DNA of 64,000 nt from Oerskovia paurometabola (GCF_016907365.1 NZ_JAFBBV010000001.1:2914001-2978000); one strand, 5' to 3'. Positions 34,380-43,876 are shown, counted from the first letter of the stretch. Notes: generated from the sequence alone by a model not told the origin. Program-made: numbers and translations.

Positions 34380-35741
34380 TTAGCGCAGCCACTTGGCCGG
34401 GTCGACCGTCGACCCGTTCTCGTAGACCTCGAAGTGCAGGTGACAGACCTGGCTCGTGCCGGTCGTCCCCGAGTAGCCGACGAGGGTCCCCTGCGAGACG
34501 CTCTGCCCGGCCGAGACGACGTACCGGGTGAGGTGGTTGTAGCTCGTCATGAGGTTCTTGCCCCCCACCGTGCCGTGGTTGACCACGACCTGGTTGCCGA
34601 GACCGCCGTACGTCCGCGCGAACTGGACGGTGCCACCGGCCGCCGCGTAGATCGGGGTGCCGCAGTACGCGCGCAGGTCCATGCCCGCGTGCAACCTCGT
34701 CACGGGCAGGAACGGGTGCTTGCGCATCCCGTAGCTCGAGGTGATGTGCGGGACCGCCGTCGGGTAGGCCAGGAACCCGGACGTCACGGCACCGCCGCCG
34801 CCACCACCCCCGCCGCCGCCGGTGCTGCCACCACCCCCGCCGGACCCGCCACCCGTGGCGGGCGGCGGCTGCTTGGCCGCTTCCTCGGCGGCCTTCCGGT
34901 CGCGCTCGGTCTGTGCCGCGATGATGCCCTGGAGCTCGGAGGTCAGCGCTGCCTGCGCCTGCTCGTTGGCGGCCATCTGGGCGAGCGCGGCCTCCTTGCG
35001 CGACTCGATCGTCGCCTGCTTCGCCTGCTGCTCCGCAATCAGTTCCTCGATCTCGGCCTTGCGGTCCGCCGCCGCGGTCCGCGCGGCGTCGGCCGCGACG
35101 ACGTTCTGGTCCGCCTGGACCTTGAGGTCCGCGATCGTCTCGCGGATCGCCGTCAGGCGCGCCTCACGGTTGCGTGCGATCGACTCGGCCTCCTGGAGGT
35201 CCGTGAGGGCGCGAGCCTGCGTGCGCGCCGCCGTCGACGACATCGCGTACTGCTCGATGAAGTCCTCGGTGCTCTGCGCCCCGGTCACGATGCCGAGACC
35301 GCTGACCTCGCCCTGGCCCCGGTAGGCCTGGCGAGCCATCTCCGCGATGCTCCGCTTCGCCGAGCTCGCCTTGCCCGCGGACTCCTGGATGTCCAGGTTG
35401 ATGGCCTGCTCCTCGGCCTGCGCGTCCTGGAGGCGCACCTCGAGCTGCGCGGCCTCGCGCTGGGTGCGCTCGAGCTCCGCCGTCGCCGTGTCGAGCTCGG
35501 CCTGCGCCACGGGCAGGCGACCCTCGATGGTCTGCAGGTCCAGGATCGCCTGGGCCAGCTCCGCGTCGGTGCCCTCGAGCTGCGACTCCAGCCCCTCCCT
35601 GTCCTTGAGGGCCTGGCTCTGGCGACGCTCGGCCGCCGCACGCTTGTCGTCCAGGTCGTCGGCGGTCGCGGCGACCGCGGTTCCCAGGAGGAGGAGCAGC
35701 GCGGTTCCGCCCGCTGCGAGGCGTCGGGTCAGCTGGGACAT
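34380..35741 (-). CDS. M23 family peptidoglycan hydrolase with coiled coil (FtsEX partner type)
   Basis: 453-residue secreted protein. A signal peptide (residues about 1-27) is followed by two long coiled coils (about 28-135 and 165-285). A poly-Gly/Ser linker (about 293-315) leads to a C-terminal M23/LytM domain. Metal ligands are visible in HAGMDLR and HLHFEVYENG. The architecture matches EnvC/PcsB/RipC-like hydrolases activated by FtsEX. The start lies 1 nt after the ftsX stop, supporting a direct partnership in septal wall cleavage (inference from family and context). Confidence 0.92.
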   Translation of the reverse strand: MSQLTRRLAAGGTALLLLLGTAVAATADDLDDKRAAAERRQSQALKDREGLESQLEGTDAELAQAILDLQTIEGRLPVAQAELDTATAELERTQREAAQLEVRLQDAQAEEQAINLDIQESAGKASSAKRSIAEMARQAYRGQGEVSGLGIVTGAQSTEDFIEQYAMSSTAARTQARALTDLQEAESIARNREARLTAIRETIADLKVQADQNVVAADAARTAAADRKAEIEELIAEQQAKQATIESRKEAALAQMAANEQAQAALTSELQGIIAAQTERDRKAAEEAAKQPPPATGGGSGGGGGSTGGGGGGGGGGAVTSGFLAYPTAVPHITSSYGMRKHPFLPVTRLHAGMDLRAYCGTPIYAAAGGTVQFARTYGGLGNQVVVNHGTVGGKNLMTSYNHLTRYVVSAGQSVSQGTLVGYSGTTGTSQVCHLHFEVYENGSTVDPAKWLR

Positions 35742-35742
35742 G

Positions 35743-36654
35743 TCACACCCTCGTGTATCGGCTGAGCGTGACGACCGAGGAGATGGCCGCCAGGACGAAT
35801 GCGATGAGGAGCAGCAGCGGCGCGATGCGCAGCACGTCTGACTCGGAGATGTACGCGATCCAGCTCACCGAGCTCTGGAGCCAGTCCGTCACGAGGTACT
35901 TGACCCCGAGCCACAGGCCCCCGACCGCGAGGAACGCACCGACCACCGCGGCGATCGCCCCCTCGAGGATGAACGGCAGCTGGATGAACAGCTTGGACGC
36001 GCCCACGAGCTTCATGATCTCGGTCTCGCGCTGACGACTCATCGCGGACAGGCGGATCGTCGTCGTGATCAGGAGCACCGCGGCGAGCATCATCACGACG
36101 GCGAGGCCACCGGCCATGAGCGAGGCGCGGTTGAGCGCCAGGAAGAGCGAGTCGAAGATCCGGCGCTGGTCCTCGACCCCCTCGACGCCCGGGCGGCCGG
36201 TCACGACGTCGTTGACGACCTCGTAGTTCTCCGGGTTGGTCAGCTTGAGGCGGAACGAGGCCTGCATGTCGTCGACCGTGAGCTGCGTGCCGTTGTACCC
36301 GTCGGGGAACCGCTCCTGGAAGGCCGCGAACGCGTCCTCCTTCGACTCGAAGTAGACCGTCTGGACCTCGGCACCGAGCTCGGTCTCGAAGAGCGACTCG
36401 AGCGACTCGACCTGCTCGGGCGAGGCCTCGCCCGCGGCGCACGTCGGGTTGGGCGAGTCGATGGGGCACAGGAAGACGGAGACCTCGACCCGGTCGTACC
36501 AGTCGTCCTTGAGCTTGTCGATCTGCATCTGGAGGAGCGCGGACGCCCCGACGAACGTGAGCGACACGAAGGTCACGAGGACGACCGAGATGGTCATCGC
36601 GAGGTTGCGGCGCAGGCCGGCACCGATCTCGGCGAGGATGAACTGGGCGCGCAC
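35743..36654 (-). CDS. ftsX: Cell division protein FtsX
   Basis: Membrane subunit of the FtsEX complex that transmits ATP hydrolysis to a wall hydrolase. The 303-residue protein has the first helix ISVVLVTFVSLTFVGAS. An extracellular loop of about 150 residues follows, with two cysteines (CPIDSPNPTC). Three more C-terminal helices (LMAGGLAVVMMLAAVLLI onward) include the FtsX signature RETEIMKLVGAS. GTG start at 36654, 3 nt after the ftsE stop. Confidence 0.96.
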   Translation of the reverse strand: MRAQFILAEIGAGLRRNLAMTISVVLVTFVSLTFVGASALLQMQIDKLKDDWYDRVEVSVFLCPIDSPNPTCAAGEASPEQVESLESLFETELGAEVQTVYFESKEDAFAAFQERFPDGYNGTQLTVDDMQASFRLKLTNPENYEVVNDVVTGRPGVEGVEDQRRIFDSLFLALNRASLMAGGLAVVMMLAAVLLITTTIRLSAMSRQRETEIMKLVGASKLFIQLPFILEGAIAAVVGAFLAVGGLWLGVKYLVTDWLQSSVSWIAYISESDVLRIAPLLLLIAFVLAAISSVVTLSRYTRV

Positions 36655-36657
36655 CTG

Positions 36658-37539
36658 CTACCACTCCCCCCGGCTGGACCGCTGCACCTGCGTCGAGCTC
36701 ACGGCGGAGCCGCGCGTCGCACCCTGCTGCGACGGCTGGACGCGAGCAGGCGGCTCGATCGTGGGCACCGGGCGCACCTCGACGGGCGGCGACCACGGCC
36801 GCTCCGCGAGGTGACCGGTCGGCTCACGCAGAGCGTCGCCGTCGGGCATGGGCACCCCCGCGCCGTAGACGCCGTCCTTCTGGTCGCGCAGCACGACACC
36901 GTTCGAGAGCTCGATGACGCGCTGGCGCATCTGGTTGACGAAGCCCGAGTCGTGCGTGGCCATGACGACCGTGGTCCCCGTGGCGTTGATGCGGGACAGC
37001 AGGTTCATGATGCCGAGCGACGTGTTCGGGTCGAGGTTTCCCGTGGGCTCGTCCGCGAGCAGGATCGAGGGTCGGTTGACGAACGCGCGAGCGATGGCGA
37101 CACGTTGCTGCTCACCGCCCGAGAGCTCGTGCGGGCGCCGCTTCTCCTTGCCCTGCAGCCCGACCGTCTCGAGGACCTCGGGGACGGTCACGGCGATCAT
37201 GTGACGCGGCCGGCCCGTCACCTGGAGCGCGAACGCGACGTTCTCGAAGACCGTCTTGTTCTGCAGCAGGCGGAAGTCCTGGAACACGACGCCGATCTGC
37301 CGGCGCAGCGACGGGACCTTCCAGCTCGACAGGGTCGACAGGTCGCGGCCGGCGACGAAGACCTTGCCCTGCGTGGGCCGCTCCTCGCGCAGCGCGAGCC
37401 GCAGGCAGGTCGACTTCCCGGAGCCGGACGCGCCGACCAGGAAGACGAACTCGCCGCGCTCGATCTCGGCGGACATGCCGTTCAGGGCAGGTCTGGCGCC
37501 GCGGGCGTAGACCTTCGAGACGTTCTCAAAACGGATCAC
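36658..37539 (-). CDS. ftsE: Cell division ATP-binding protein FtsE
   Basis: ABC ATPase of the FtsEX complex. The 293-residue protein has Walker [11 protein letters not shown]-loop VFQDFRLL, signature LSGGEQQR, Walker [13 protein letters not shown] and H-loop ATHD. The final 65 residues (after [12 protein letters not shown]) are a Pro-rich extension beyond the usual 220-230 residue FtsE, typical of actinobacterial forms. GTG at 37539 is right before the conserved [11 protein letters not shown]; no clear ribosome site is present. Confidence 0.95.
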   Translation of the reverse strand: MIRFENVSKVYARGARPALNGMSAEIERGEFVFLVGASGSGKSTCLRLALREERPTQGKVFVAGRDLSTLSSWKVPSLRRQIGVVFQDFRLLQNKTVFENVAFALQVTGRPRHMIAVTVPEVLETVGLQGKEKRRPHELSGGEQQRVAIARAFVNRPSILLADEPTGNLDPNTSLGIMNLLSRINATGTTVVMATHDSGFVNQMRQRVIELSNGVVLRDQKDGVYGAGVPMPDGDALREPTGHLAERPWSPPVEVRPVPTIEPPARVQPSQQGATRGSAVSSTQVQRSSRGEW

Positions 37540-37681
37540 AGGGGTTGACCAGTCTCTCGTTGGGGGAAGCGAAAACAGTTCGCTGGTCGCCCACGAGAGT
37601 AGGCACGCCCTCATGCCCTGACACCGCTGACACGCCGGGTGCGTCGGGATCCGGACCGCCGGAGGGACGTTTCACCCCGGG

Positions 37682-37723
37682 TGACGGAAGAGGCCGGGAC
37701 ACGAGGCCCCGGCCCCTCCGTCA
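37682..37723 (-). terminator. Terminator at the prfB stop codon
   Basis: TGACGGAAGAGGCCGGG (37682-37698) pairs with CCCGGCCCCTCCGTCA (37708-37723) with one bulge. The stem includes the prfB stop codon and separates prfB from ftsE. Confidence 0.6.
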
Positions 37724-38845
37724 GGCCTGGTCAGCGCTGCGGCGCCACCGGATCCCGGCCTCGATGAAACCGTCGATGTCGCCGTCGAAGACCCCCGAGG
37801 TGTTGCCGACCTCGTACTCGGTCCGCAGGTCCTTGACCATCTGGTAGGGGTGCAGGACGTACGAGCGCATCTGGTCGCCCCAGCTCGCCTTGATGTCTCC
37901 TGCCATGGCCTTCTTGGCCGCGCTCTCCTCGGCCTGACGCTGCAGGAGCAGGCGGGACTGGAGCACGCGCAGGGCCGCGGCACGGTTCTGGATCTGCGAC
38001 TTCTCGTTCTGCATCGAGACGACGATCCCCGTGGGGATGTGGGTCATGCGCACGGCCGAGTCCGTCGTGTTGACGGACTGCCCGCCGGGGCCAGACGAGC
38101 GGAACACGTCGACCTTGATCTCCGAGTCGGGGATCTCGACCGAGTCCGTCTGCTCGATGAGCGGGATGACCTCGACAGCGGCGAACGAGGTCTGGCGGCG
38201 GCCCTGGTTGTCGAACGGCGAGATGCGGACCAGGCGGTGCGTGCCGGCCTCGACCGACAGGTGCCCGAACGCATAGGGCGCCTTGACCTCGAACGTCGCG
38301 GACTTGAGGCCCGCCTCCTCGGCGTAGGACGTGTCGAGGACCTGGGTCGGGTAGCCGTGGCGCTCGGCCCAGCGCAGGTACATGCGCATGAGCATCTCCG
38401 CGAAGTCGGCCGCGTCGACGCCGCCGGCACCGGCGCGGATCGTCACGACCGCCTCACGGGCGTCGTACTCGCCCGAGAGCAGGGTCTTGACCTCGAGGAC
38501 GCCCAGGTCCTTGCGGATCAGCTCGAGCTCGGACGCCGCCTCGGCGAGGGTCGCTGCACTGTCAGCGTCGCCGACGTCAGCATCACTGGCCATCTCGACG
38601 AGCGTCTCCAGGTCGTCGATCCGGTCGCTCATGTTCGTGATGCGGTCGAGCTCGGACTGCGTCTGCGAGAGCGCGGTCGTGACCTTCTGGGCGGCGTCCG
38701 TGTCGTCCCACAGGTCCGGCGCCGACGCCTTGTCCGACAGCTCGGCGATCTGGACGCGCAGGGCGTCCGGGTCGCTCACGGCGCTGATGGTGTCGAGCGT
38801 CGATCGGAGGGCGCGGATCTCGTGCGGGAAGTCGATGGTGGCCAC
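37721..38845 (-). CDS. prfB: Peptide chain release factor 2
   Basis: Terminates translation at UGA and UAA codons. The 374-residue protein has the class-specific SPF motif ([10 protein letters not shown]) and the catalytic GGQ in [33 protein letters not shown] is the actinobacterial form of the GGTEA region. The reading frame is continuous, so no programmed frameshift is used. GTG start at 38845, with TAACCT 8 nt upstream and a TGAGGA in between, so either leaderless or weak-SD initiation is possible. It is upstream of ftsE, as in many actinobacteria. Confidence 0.97.
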   Translation of the reverse strand: MATIDFPHEIRALRSTLDTISAVSDPDALRVQIAELSDKASAPDLWDDTDAAQKVTTALSQTQSELDRITNMSDRIDDLETLVEMASDADVGDADSAATLAEAASELELIRKDLGVLEVKTLLSGEYDAREAVVTIRAGAGGVDAADFAEMLMRMYLRWAERHGYPTQVLDTSYAEEAGLKSATFEVKAPYAFGHLSVEAGTHRLVRISPFDNQGRRQTSFAAVEVIPLIEQTDSVEIPDSEIKVDVFRSSGPGGQSVNTTDSAVRMTHIPTGIVVSMQNEKSQIQNRAAALRVLQSRLLLQRQAEESAAKKAMAGDIKASWGDQMRSYVLHPYQMVKDLRTEYEVGNTSGVFDGDIDGFIEAGIRWRRSADQA

Positions 38846-38918
38846 GGTCCTCAAGGTTACGCGACGACGGCGCCCCGCACGGCCCGGTCCCGTGGGCGTG
38901 CGCCCGCAGCGTCTCTCG

Positions 38919-40154
38919 TCAGCCGCCCGACGACGGCGCTCGCGCCCCGTGGACGGGCTCGACCTCGACGTCGGGTGCGGCGAGCGTGCCCGTGCCGGGC
39001 TGCGCGGGAGCGGTGCCGTCGTCGGCGGCGGGCTCACCTGCCGCCGAGGCGCGACCTTCGGCGCGGGCCTTCGCGAGGAGCGCCTCCAGGCGCTGCTTGC
39101 GACGTCGGCGGTTGTCGCGCACGCCGAGCACGACGAGCACCACCACGGCGACGAGGAGCAGGTGGACCCAGGGGACGGCCCAGGTCGTCACCGTGACGGT
39201 GACGGGACGCAGGTCCGCGGCGGGGACGTCGATCGCGCCGCCCGTCTCCCCCTCGGTCGCCACGAGCGACGGGACCACGACGACCTCGGTCGTCACGGGG
39301 CCGACGGGCCAGATCCCTCCGATCGTCACGGCCGTCGAGCGCGACGTGCCGGGGATCAGCTCCTTGACCCCCTCGACCCCCCGGTCGAGGGTCGTCGCTC
39401 CGATGCCGAACGCCCCGGAGGCCTTGATGGTCTGGTCCCCGCCGACCCGCAGGTTGCCGTCGTTGGTGACCTCGTAGGACACCCGGACGTCGCCGGGCGC
39501 GAACGGGTTCCACGACGGCGTGTAGGTCGCGGTGACCTGGTCGAGCGCGATCGACGGCACGACCTCCCCCGGCACCCGCAGGTTGACGCGGACACCCACC
39601 CGGCTCTCGACCCCGACCCCGGGGCCGGCGGCAGAGGATGCCGTCGTGACCGTCGCGACGATCCCGGCGGGGTGGTCGCCCGGTGTCACGTTGTCCGGCA
39701 CCGTGATGGTGAACGGCACGATGACGGTCTCCCCTGCGGGGACCTCGACGCTCTGCTGCACCTCGAACCAACCGCCGGAGTCCTGCGGCTCCTGGTCGGA
39801 GGTGCGGATGTCGAAGCTCCCCGTGGGCGTGAAGATCCCGTCGTTCGTGACCATGGCGAACGTGACGGGGGCAGGGCCGTGGTTGGAGACGGCGACCTGG
39901 TCCTGGATCTGGGCGCCCGGTTCCGCGACGAAGTCGAAGATCCTCCGGTCGTCGGGGCCGTCGGGCGAGGCCGTGGTGACCGAGAACCGGATGCCCCCCG
40001 GGTCGGGGGCGGTCGCCTGGGCAGATCCGACGACGCCTGTCAGGGCGAGGGCCAGGACCCCCAGCGACGCGAGCCCGCGCACGAACCCGCCACCGGGCCT
40101 CCTCGCAGGCCGAGGTCCTGTCTCACGCGCCTTCTTCATGTCCGTGCTCACCAC
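38919..40154 (-). CDS. DUF916/WxL-interacting-type cell-surface protein
   Basis: Approximately 411 residues. The N-terminus is basic, then a signal sequence ([20 protein letters not shown]). The DUF916-like region follows ([57 protein letters not shown]), built of beta-sandwich modules. A transmembrane helix ([17 protein letters not shown]) and a basic, Ala-rich cytosolic tail complete it. The start is GTG 40154 or the in-frame ATG 40139. It lies downstream of the WxL-like gene, the usual WxL-locus pairing. The role, holding WxL proteins at the wall, is inferred from Firmicutes relatives. Confidence 0.75.
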   Translation of the reverse strand: MVSTDMKKARETGPRPARRPGGGFVRGLASLGVLALALTGVVGSAQATAPDPGGIRFSVTTASPDGPDDRRIFDFVAEPGAQIQDQVAVSNHGPAPVTFAMVTNDGIFTPTGSFDIRTSDQEPQDSGGWFEVQQSVEVPAGETVIVPFTITVPDNVTPGDHPAGIVATVTTASSAAGPGVGVESRVGVRVNLRVPGEVVPSIALDQVTATYTPSWNPFAPGDVRVSYEVTNDGNLRVGGDQTIKASGAFGIGATTLDRGVEGVKELIPGTSRSTAVTIGGIWPVGPVTTEVVVVPSLVATEGETGGAIDVPAADLRPVTVTVTTWAVPWVHLLLVAVVVLVVLGVRDNRRRRKQRLEALLAKARAEGRASAAGEPAADDGTAPAQPGTGTLAAPDVEVEPVHGARAPSSGG

Positions 40155-40199
40155 GACTTCCGGTCTTCGTCGAACGGGATTGCTGCTCCGGAGACGGTA

Positions 40200-40227
40200 C
40201 AGGGCCGACGGACATCCGTCGGCCCTG
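40200..40227 (-). terminator. Hairpin between the WxL-like and DUF916 genes
   Basis: Perfect 13-bp stem (CAGGGCCGACGGA at 40200-40212 with 40215-40227) and 2-nt loop. It probably lowers expression of the DUF916 gene relative to the WxL-like gene. Confidence 0.7.
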
Positions 40228-40264
40228 CGTCGTCACCGTCCGTGACTGGTCTCGCGAGGAGCCG

Positions 40265-40921
40265 TCAGCTCTCCATGAGCGTGAGCGTCAGCGTCGACGC
40301 GTACGCACCGGAGGGCGTGCCCTTGGGGACCGTGAGGTTCAGGCCGGCCTTGACGCCGAACGACTGCCCCTTGGCCTCGAGCGAGGAGCCGCTCGACACC
40401 AGGAGGTCGCCGACCTGGACGCCACCCGTGAGCCAGTCACCGCCGGGGCCCTCGCCTGCGGGGACCTCCTGGAGCTCGCCCGCGATCGGCTGGCCCGGCG
40501 TGACGTTGAAGTCGCCGGGGATCGGGTTCGCCAGCTCGGGGACCCAGCCGAGGTTGGAGGAGTCGATCTCCGGCAGGCCTGCCGCCGTGAAGCTGCTGAC
40601 CTGGCCGGTGACGGTCCAGCTCGCGTCCGCACCCACGTCGTTGCGGTCGTCGGTCACGCTGATACCGTCGAGGAGACCCGTGAACTCACGGTTCCCAGCG
40701 GCCCAGATGTCCTCGTCCGTCGTCTCGCCCAGCGTGACGGACGGGTTGGCGACGTTGAGCGCGAGCGCTCCGACCGGCGTGACGGCGACCTGGATCTGGA
40801 CGTCCTCCTCACCGTGGGTCACCTCGTCGGCGACGGCCCCGGAGGCCATCGCGACGGTTCCGAGAAGCATCGCACCGAGTGCTCCGCCGGCAATCCACTG
40901 CTTCCTTGCACGTGCGTTCAT
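40265..40921 (-). CDS. WxL-like secreted surface protein
   Basis: 218 residues. The signal peptide ends near MASGAVADE. The mature part is beta-rich with VQIQVAVTPVGALALNV at the start, the central SWTVTGQVSSFTAAG (a degenerate WxL motif) and the C-terminal YASTLTLTLMES, matching the WxL domain's final strand. The ATG at 40921 follows GGAG by 7 nt. Gene pairing with DUF916 supports the call. The second tryptophan motif of classical WxL proteins is not evident, so this is a divergent member. Confidence 0.68.
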   Translation of the reverse strand: MNARARKQWIAGGALGAMLLGTVAMASGAVADEVTHGEEDVQIQVAVTPVGALALNVANPSVTLGETTDEDIWAAGNREFTGLLDGISVTDDRNDVGADASWTVTGQVSSFTAAGLPEIDSSNLGWVPELANPIPGDFNVTPGQPIAGELQEVPAGEGPGGDWLTGGVQVGDLLVSSGSSLEAKGQSFGVKAGLNLTVPKGTPSGAYASTLTLTLMES

Positions 40922-40977
40922 GTAAGTCTCCGTCGTTGGAGGGTGTCGGACCGGATCACCATAGCGGCGAACCCTTG

Positions 40978-40999
40978 TTTTGTCAGTCATCAGACAAAA
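40978..40999. repeat. AT-rich inverted repeat upstream of the WxL-like gene
   Basis: TTTTGTC (40978-40984) and GACAAAA (40993-40999) flank 8 nt, in the only clearly AT-rich spot of the region. It is 57 bp upstream of the WxL-like ATG and 93 bp past the Tad operon stop. It may be an operator of the former or the terminator of the latter. Confidence 0.45.
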
Positions 41000-41091
41000 G
41001 TTGCATGGTTCGTTAAGAAAGTGAACGTACTTGGTCACCTTGTACCGCCCGTGTTCACCGGATGGTCATGCGTACCACCGACCCTCGGGAC

Positions 41092-41607
41092 TCACCAAGC
41101 GCGCGCGCTGGACTCGGCACGCACGAGGATGCCGTCCGACCACAGCTGGGTCACCCAGGTGACGAGGACCGGGCGGGACAACCCGACCAGCCGGACCTCC
41201 GCGGTCCGTCCGTCGGGCGTCGACGCCTCGACGATGGTGACAGCATGCAGGTCGTCCAGCATCTCGGGGTGCGCGGCCACGAACTCCTCGACCGAGGCCC
41301 GCACCTCCGCGTCGCTGAGCCGGAGCACCGCCTGCTCCCCAGGGACGGGCACCCGCCCCTCGTAGAAGATGTCCTCGCTCATCGAGTCGGCGGCGTCGAG
41401 CGCCGCCGCGTCCGCGACGTCGAGAAGTCGCTTGCGGTCGAGGTGGACCCCCGTCGCCGAGACCACCACGGTCACCAGGAGGAGCGCGAACGCGACGAAG
41501 GCGCTCGTGAGGAGCATGATCTGGCCGTCATCGTCGCGCCCCCGCACGAGCCGGCCGCGTCGTGCGTCGGTCCGGGGCGCTGACGCGGTCCGGCGTCCGC
41601 GCCTCAC
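41092..41607 (-). CDS. Tad-pilus TadG-like protein
   Basis: 171 residues. A basic N-terminus leads to DDDGQIMLLTSAFVAFALLLVTVVVSATG, the TadE/TadG-type hydrophobic N-terminal segment, then HLDRKRLLDVADAAALDAADS. The periplasmic part is short, without the large domain of proteobacterial TadG. GTG at 41607 overlaps the previous stop (GTGA). Last gene of the Tad operon. Confidence 0.75.
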   Translation of the reverse strand: MRRGRRTASAPRTDARRGRLVRGRDDDGQIMLLTSAFVAFALLLVTVVVSATGVHLDRKRLLDVADAAALDAADSMSEDIFYEGRVPVPGEQAVLRLSDAEVRASVEEFVAAHPEMLDDLHAVTIVEASTPDGRTAEVRLVGLSRPVLVTWVTQLWSDGILVRAESSARAW

Positions 41608-42179
41608 GGCCGGGCCCCCGCGTACCGGTCCACGGGCGAGACGTGGGCGGCCTCGACCGGGACGGACAACGGTACCCACGACCGGACCCCCGGCGGGACG
41701 AACGGGAGCGGGACGTCATAGCGCACGACCGTGGCGACCTCGCTCCCCGGGGCGAGGCAGTGCGGGCTCGAGCACGAGATCGACAGGACGTCGGCAGGTC
41801 GCACGTCCTCGAACCCCTGGTCGGCCAGCGCCAGGGAGACCGCGACGCCGGCCCGCGCCTCACCCTGCGCGACCGAGTCGGCCGTGACGAAGGCACGGGC
41901 AGACTCCTTCGCGGCGCCCTCGACCGCGAAGGTCGCCGCCTGGATCCTTCCGAGAGTCAGCGCGAGGTACATCACGGGCAGGAGGAGCAGGAGTGCGGCT
42001 CCCAGGAACTCCACGATCGCGTTCCCCTGCTCCCGCCCCCCGAGACCTCTCGAGCGACGCCTGCGGACCGCGCCGGGCCCGGGTCCCCTTCGCGGCCCTC
42101 GGACTGCCACTCGGGCGGCCCCTCCGTCCCGGGCCGCCCGCTCACGCCCTCGCACTCCGGCCCCCTCGCGCCCGCTCAC
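41604..42179 (-). CDS. TadE-like pseudopilin
   Basis: 191 residues. The first 47 residues are Arg/Gly-rich and without structure; then GNAIVEFLGAALLLLLPVMYL forms the TadE prepilin-like segment with Glu at the fifth helix position. A following helix carries AATFAVEGAAKESARAFV. Two cysteines (SCSSPHC) are close together. The long basic leader is odd and a later internal start is possible, but the GTG at 42179 overlaps the upstream stop as all its neighbours do. Confidence 0.78.
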   Translation of the reverse strand: MSGREGAGVRGRERAARDGGAARVAVRGPRRGPGPGAVRRRRSRGLGGREQGNAIVEFLGAALLLLLPVMYLALTLGRIQAATFAVEGAAKESARAFVTADSVAQGEARAGVAVSLALADQGFEDVRPADVLSISCSSPHCLAPGSEVATVVRYDVPLPFVPPGVRSWVPLSVPVEAAHVSPVDRYAGARP

Positions 42180-42598
42180 TGCTCCTCCTTCAACGCGTGC
42201 CCGTCCACCGTGACCGCTCCCGACGGGCCGAGCAGCCCGACGACGGGCAACGGAAACGTCACCGTCACCTCGACGACCCGCAGCCCGTCGTGGTCGATCT
42301 CTCGCGCCGAGACGTCCTGCGCGAACCGCTCCGACAAGGCCGCGTCGATCAAAGCTCGCGTCCGCGCCACTCCGTCCTCGGTGGTCCGGTCCGCCGTGCC
42401 AGCCAGCCGCGCTCCCTCCGCCGCGCTGTCGATCACGATCGCTCGCACGTGCACCGCGAGCACCACCTGGAGAACGCCCAGGAACAGGACGAGGAGAAGG
42501 ACGGAGACGAGGACGAAGTCGACGACTGCCGAACCCTGCTCCTGCGCGCGAACGCCCCGGCCAGGGGGCGGGACCAGTCGCCGACGCGCCAGGCTCAC
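42176..42598 (-). CDS. TadE-like pseudopilin
   Basis: 140 residues. A basic leader is followed by QGSAVVDFVLVSVLLLVLFLG, a TadE-type segment with Asp replacing the usual Glu after the cleavage-like Gly. HVRAIVIDSAAEGARLA and a beta-rich end follow. GTG at 42598 overlaps the pilin gene stop. It is the first of two TadE-like genes in the operon. Confidence 0.8.
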   Translation of the reverse strand: MSLARRRLVPPPGRGVRAQEQGSAVVDFVLVSVLLLVLFLGVLQVVLAVHVRAIVIDSAAEGARLAGTADRTTEDGVARTRALIDAALSERFAQDVSAREIDHDGLRVVEVTVTFPLPVVGLLGPSGAVTVDGHALKEEQ

Positions 42599-42792
42599 GG
42601 ACCGCCGACGCTGTTGATCGCGTTCGTGAAGGTCTCCGTGAGCGCGGGGCCCGCGACGGCCCACAGCGCGATGACCAGTCCCGCGGTCATCAGGGTCACC
42701 AGCACCCAGCCCGGGACGTCTCCGCGATCACGCTCCTGCGCGACCTGCTGGTACCTCGCACGCACGGTCCTGCTCATCAGTCGTCTCGTCAT
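42595..42792 (-). CDS. DUF4244 Flp-type pilin
   Basis: 65 residues: a charged leader RYQQVAQERDRGDVPGW, then one hydrophobic helix LVTLMTAGLVIALWAVAG and a short polar end. This is the size and layout of the Flp/DUF4244 major pilin in actinobacterial Tad loci. The ATG at 42792 follows GGAACGAG. It is preceded by a 133-bp gap, the only sizeable gap in the operon, which contains 13-bp repeats and may provide extra control of pilin level. Confidence 0.8.
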   Translation of the reverse strand: MTRRLMSRTVRARYQQVAQERDRGDVPGWVLVTLMTAGLVIALWAVAGPALTETFTNAINSVGGP

Positions 42793-42843
42793 CTCGTTCC
42801 TTCGGTCGGTCGCGCGCTGCGGTCGCGTGCGGTCGTGGTCCAG

Positions 42844-42869
42844 GTCGGTCGTCCTGGTCGGTCGTCCAG
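42844..42869 (-). repeat. Two 13-bp repeats upstream of the pilin gene
   Basis: GTCGGTCGTCCTG and GTCGGTCGTCCAG are consecutive (plus strand). In the sense RNA their CCTGG/CCAGG ends can pair in two mutually exclusive ways. Confidence 0.45.
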
Positions 42870-42925
42870 GTCTTTTCGTCAAGATCGAGAACGGACCGCG
42901 GGTCGCCCGCCGTCCGGAAAGGTCG

Positions 42926-43876
42926 TCACAGGCCGATCCTCAGGGTCGCGATCGACGGGAATATCGCGAACACCACGGTCACGGGGAGGATCAGGAAGAC
43001 GACGGGCACCATCATGAGAACCTCCTTGCGCCCACCCGACTCCATGAGGGCCCGGCGGCCCGCCTCCCGGACGTCCTGCGCCTGCGCGCGCAGGACGTCG
43101 GCGAGCGGCGTGCCTCGCTCGACGGCCACGGCGACCCCCTCCGCGAAGCGTGTGAGGCTCGTCAGCGCGGTCCGGTCGGCGAGCCCTTCGAGAGCACGGG
43201 CCAGCGGCACCCCCGAGCGGACCATCGAGAGCGTCAGCGCGAGCTCGGTCGACAGCTCACCCCGGGCCATGGTCGCGACGCGCTCCATCGCCGCGACCGG
43301 CCCCTCCCCCGCCCCGACGGACAGCGCGAGCAGCTCCGCGATCGTGGGAAACTCCATGAGCATGCGCTCCTCGCGCCGGGCGACCTGCCGAGAGAGCCGG
43401 TAGTCGCAGCCGAGCAGCCCACCAAGTCCGCAGAAGGCGACGAGAGCGGCCAGGACCACGGGGGACGATCCCCTGGTCGCGGCCAGGAGCAGGGCGAGGA
43501 GAAGGCCGCCGACCAGTGCGAGCGCTGCCCACACCACCTGCTGGGCCCGGAACTGGTCGACGCTCTCGAGTCGGCCGGCCTGGTCGAGGCGGCGGCGAAG
43601 CACCGCACGGGTCGACCCGAACCTCTCGAGCCCCCGCCCGACCTCGGCGAGCCACGGGCCTACGAGACGGTCGAGGGACGGGAAGGGCGATCGCGTCGAC
43701 GACTCCTGCAGCAGTCCCGACGTGGTGCCGATCACGCGCAGATACGGTCCGACCCGCTCGTCGAGGCGGACCCGCCTGGCACGCAGACGCGACACGACGA
43801 CGAGGAGCCCGCATCCCAGCATCGCCCCGGCCACGACGCCGATCCACGACACCTCGATCCCTTCGGACCCGTTCAC
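42926..43876 (-). CDS. tadC: Tad pilus membrane protein TadC
   Basis: 316-residue type II secretion F-domain protein. Hydrophobic segments are at the N-terminus (WIGVVAGAMLGCGLLVVV), the centre (QVVWAALALVGGLLLALLLAATRG and the following helix) and the end (VLMMVPVVFLILPVTVVFAIF). The cytosolic T2SSF domain includes FPTIAELLALSVGAGEGPVAAME. GTG at 43876 overlaps the tadB stop. It forms the inner-membrane platform with TadB. Confidence 0.88.
   Translation of the reverse strand: MNGSEGIEVSWIGVVAGAMLGCGLLVVVSRLRARRVRLDERVGPYLRVIGTTSGLLQESSTRSPFPSLDRLVGPWLAEVGRGLERFGSTRAVLRRRLDQAGRLESVDQFRAQQVVWAALALVGGLLLALLLAATRGSSPVVLAALVAFCGLGGLLGCDYRLSRQVARREERMLMEFPTIAELLALSVGAGEGPVAAMERVATMARGELSTELALTLSMVRSGVPLARALEGLADRTALTSLTRFAEGVAVAVERGTPLADVLRAQAQDVREAGRRALMESGGRKEVLMMVPVVFLILPVTVVFAIFPSIATLRIGL

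Noticed and set aside
37721..38845. Programmed frameshift in prfB
   Set aside because: The frame is continuous from GTG to stop and no in-frame UGA with a CUUUGA-like slip site is present.
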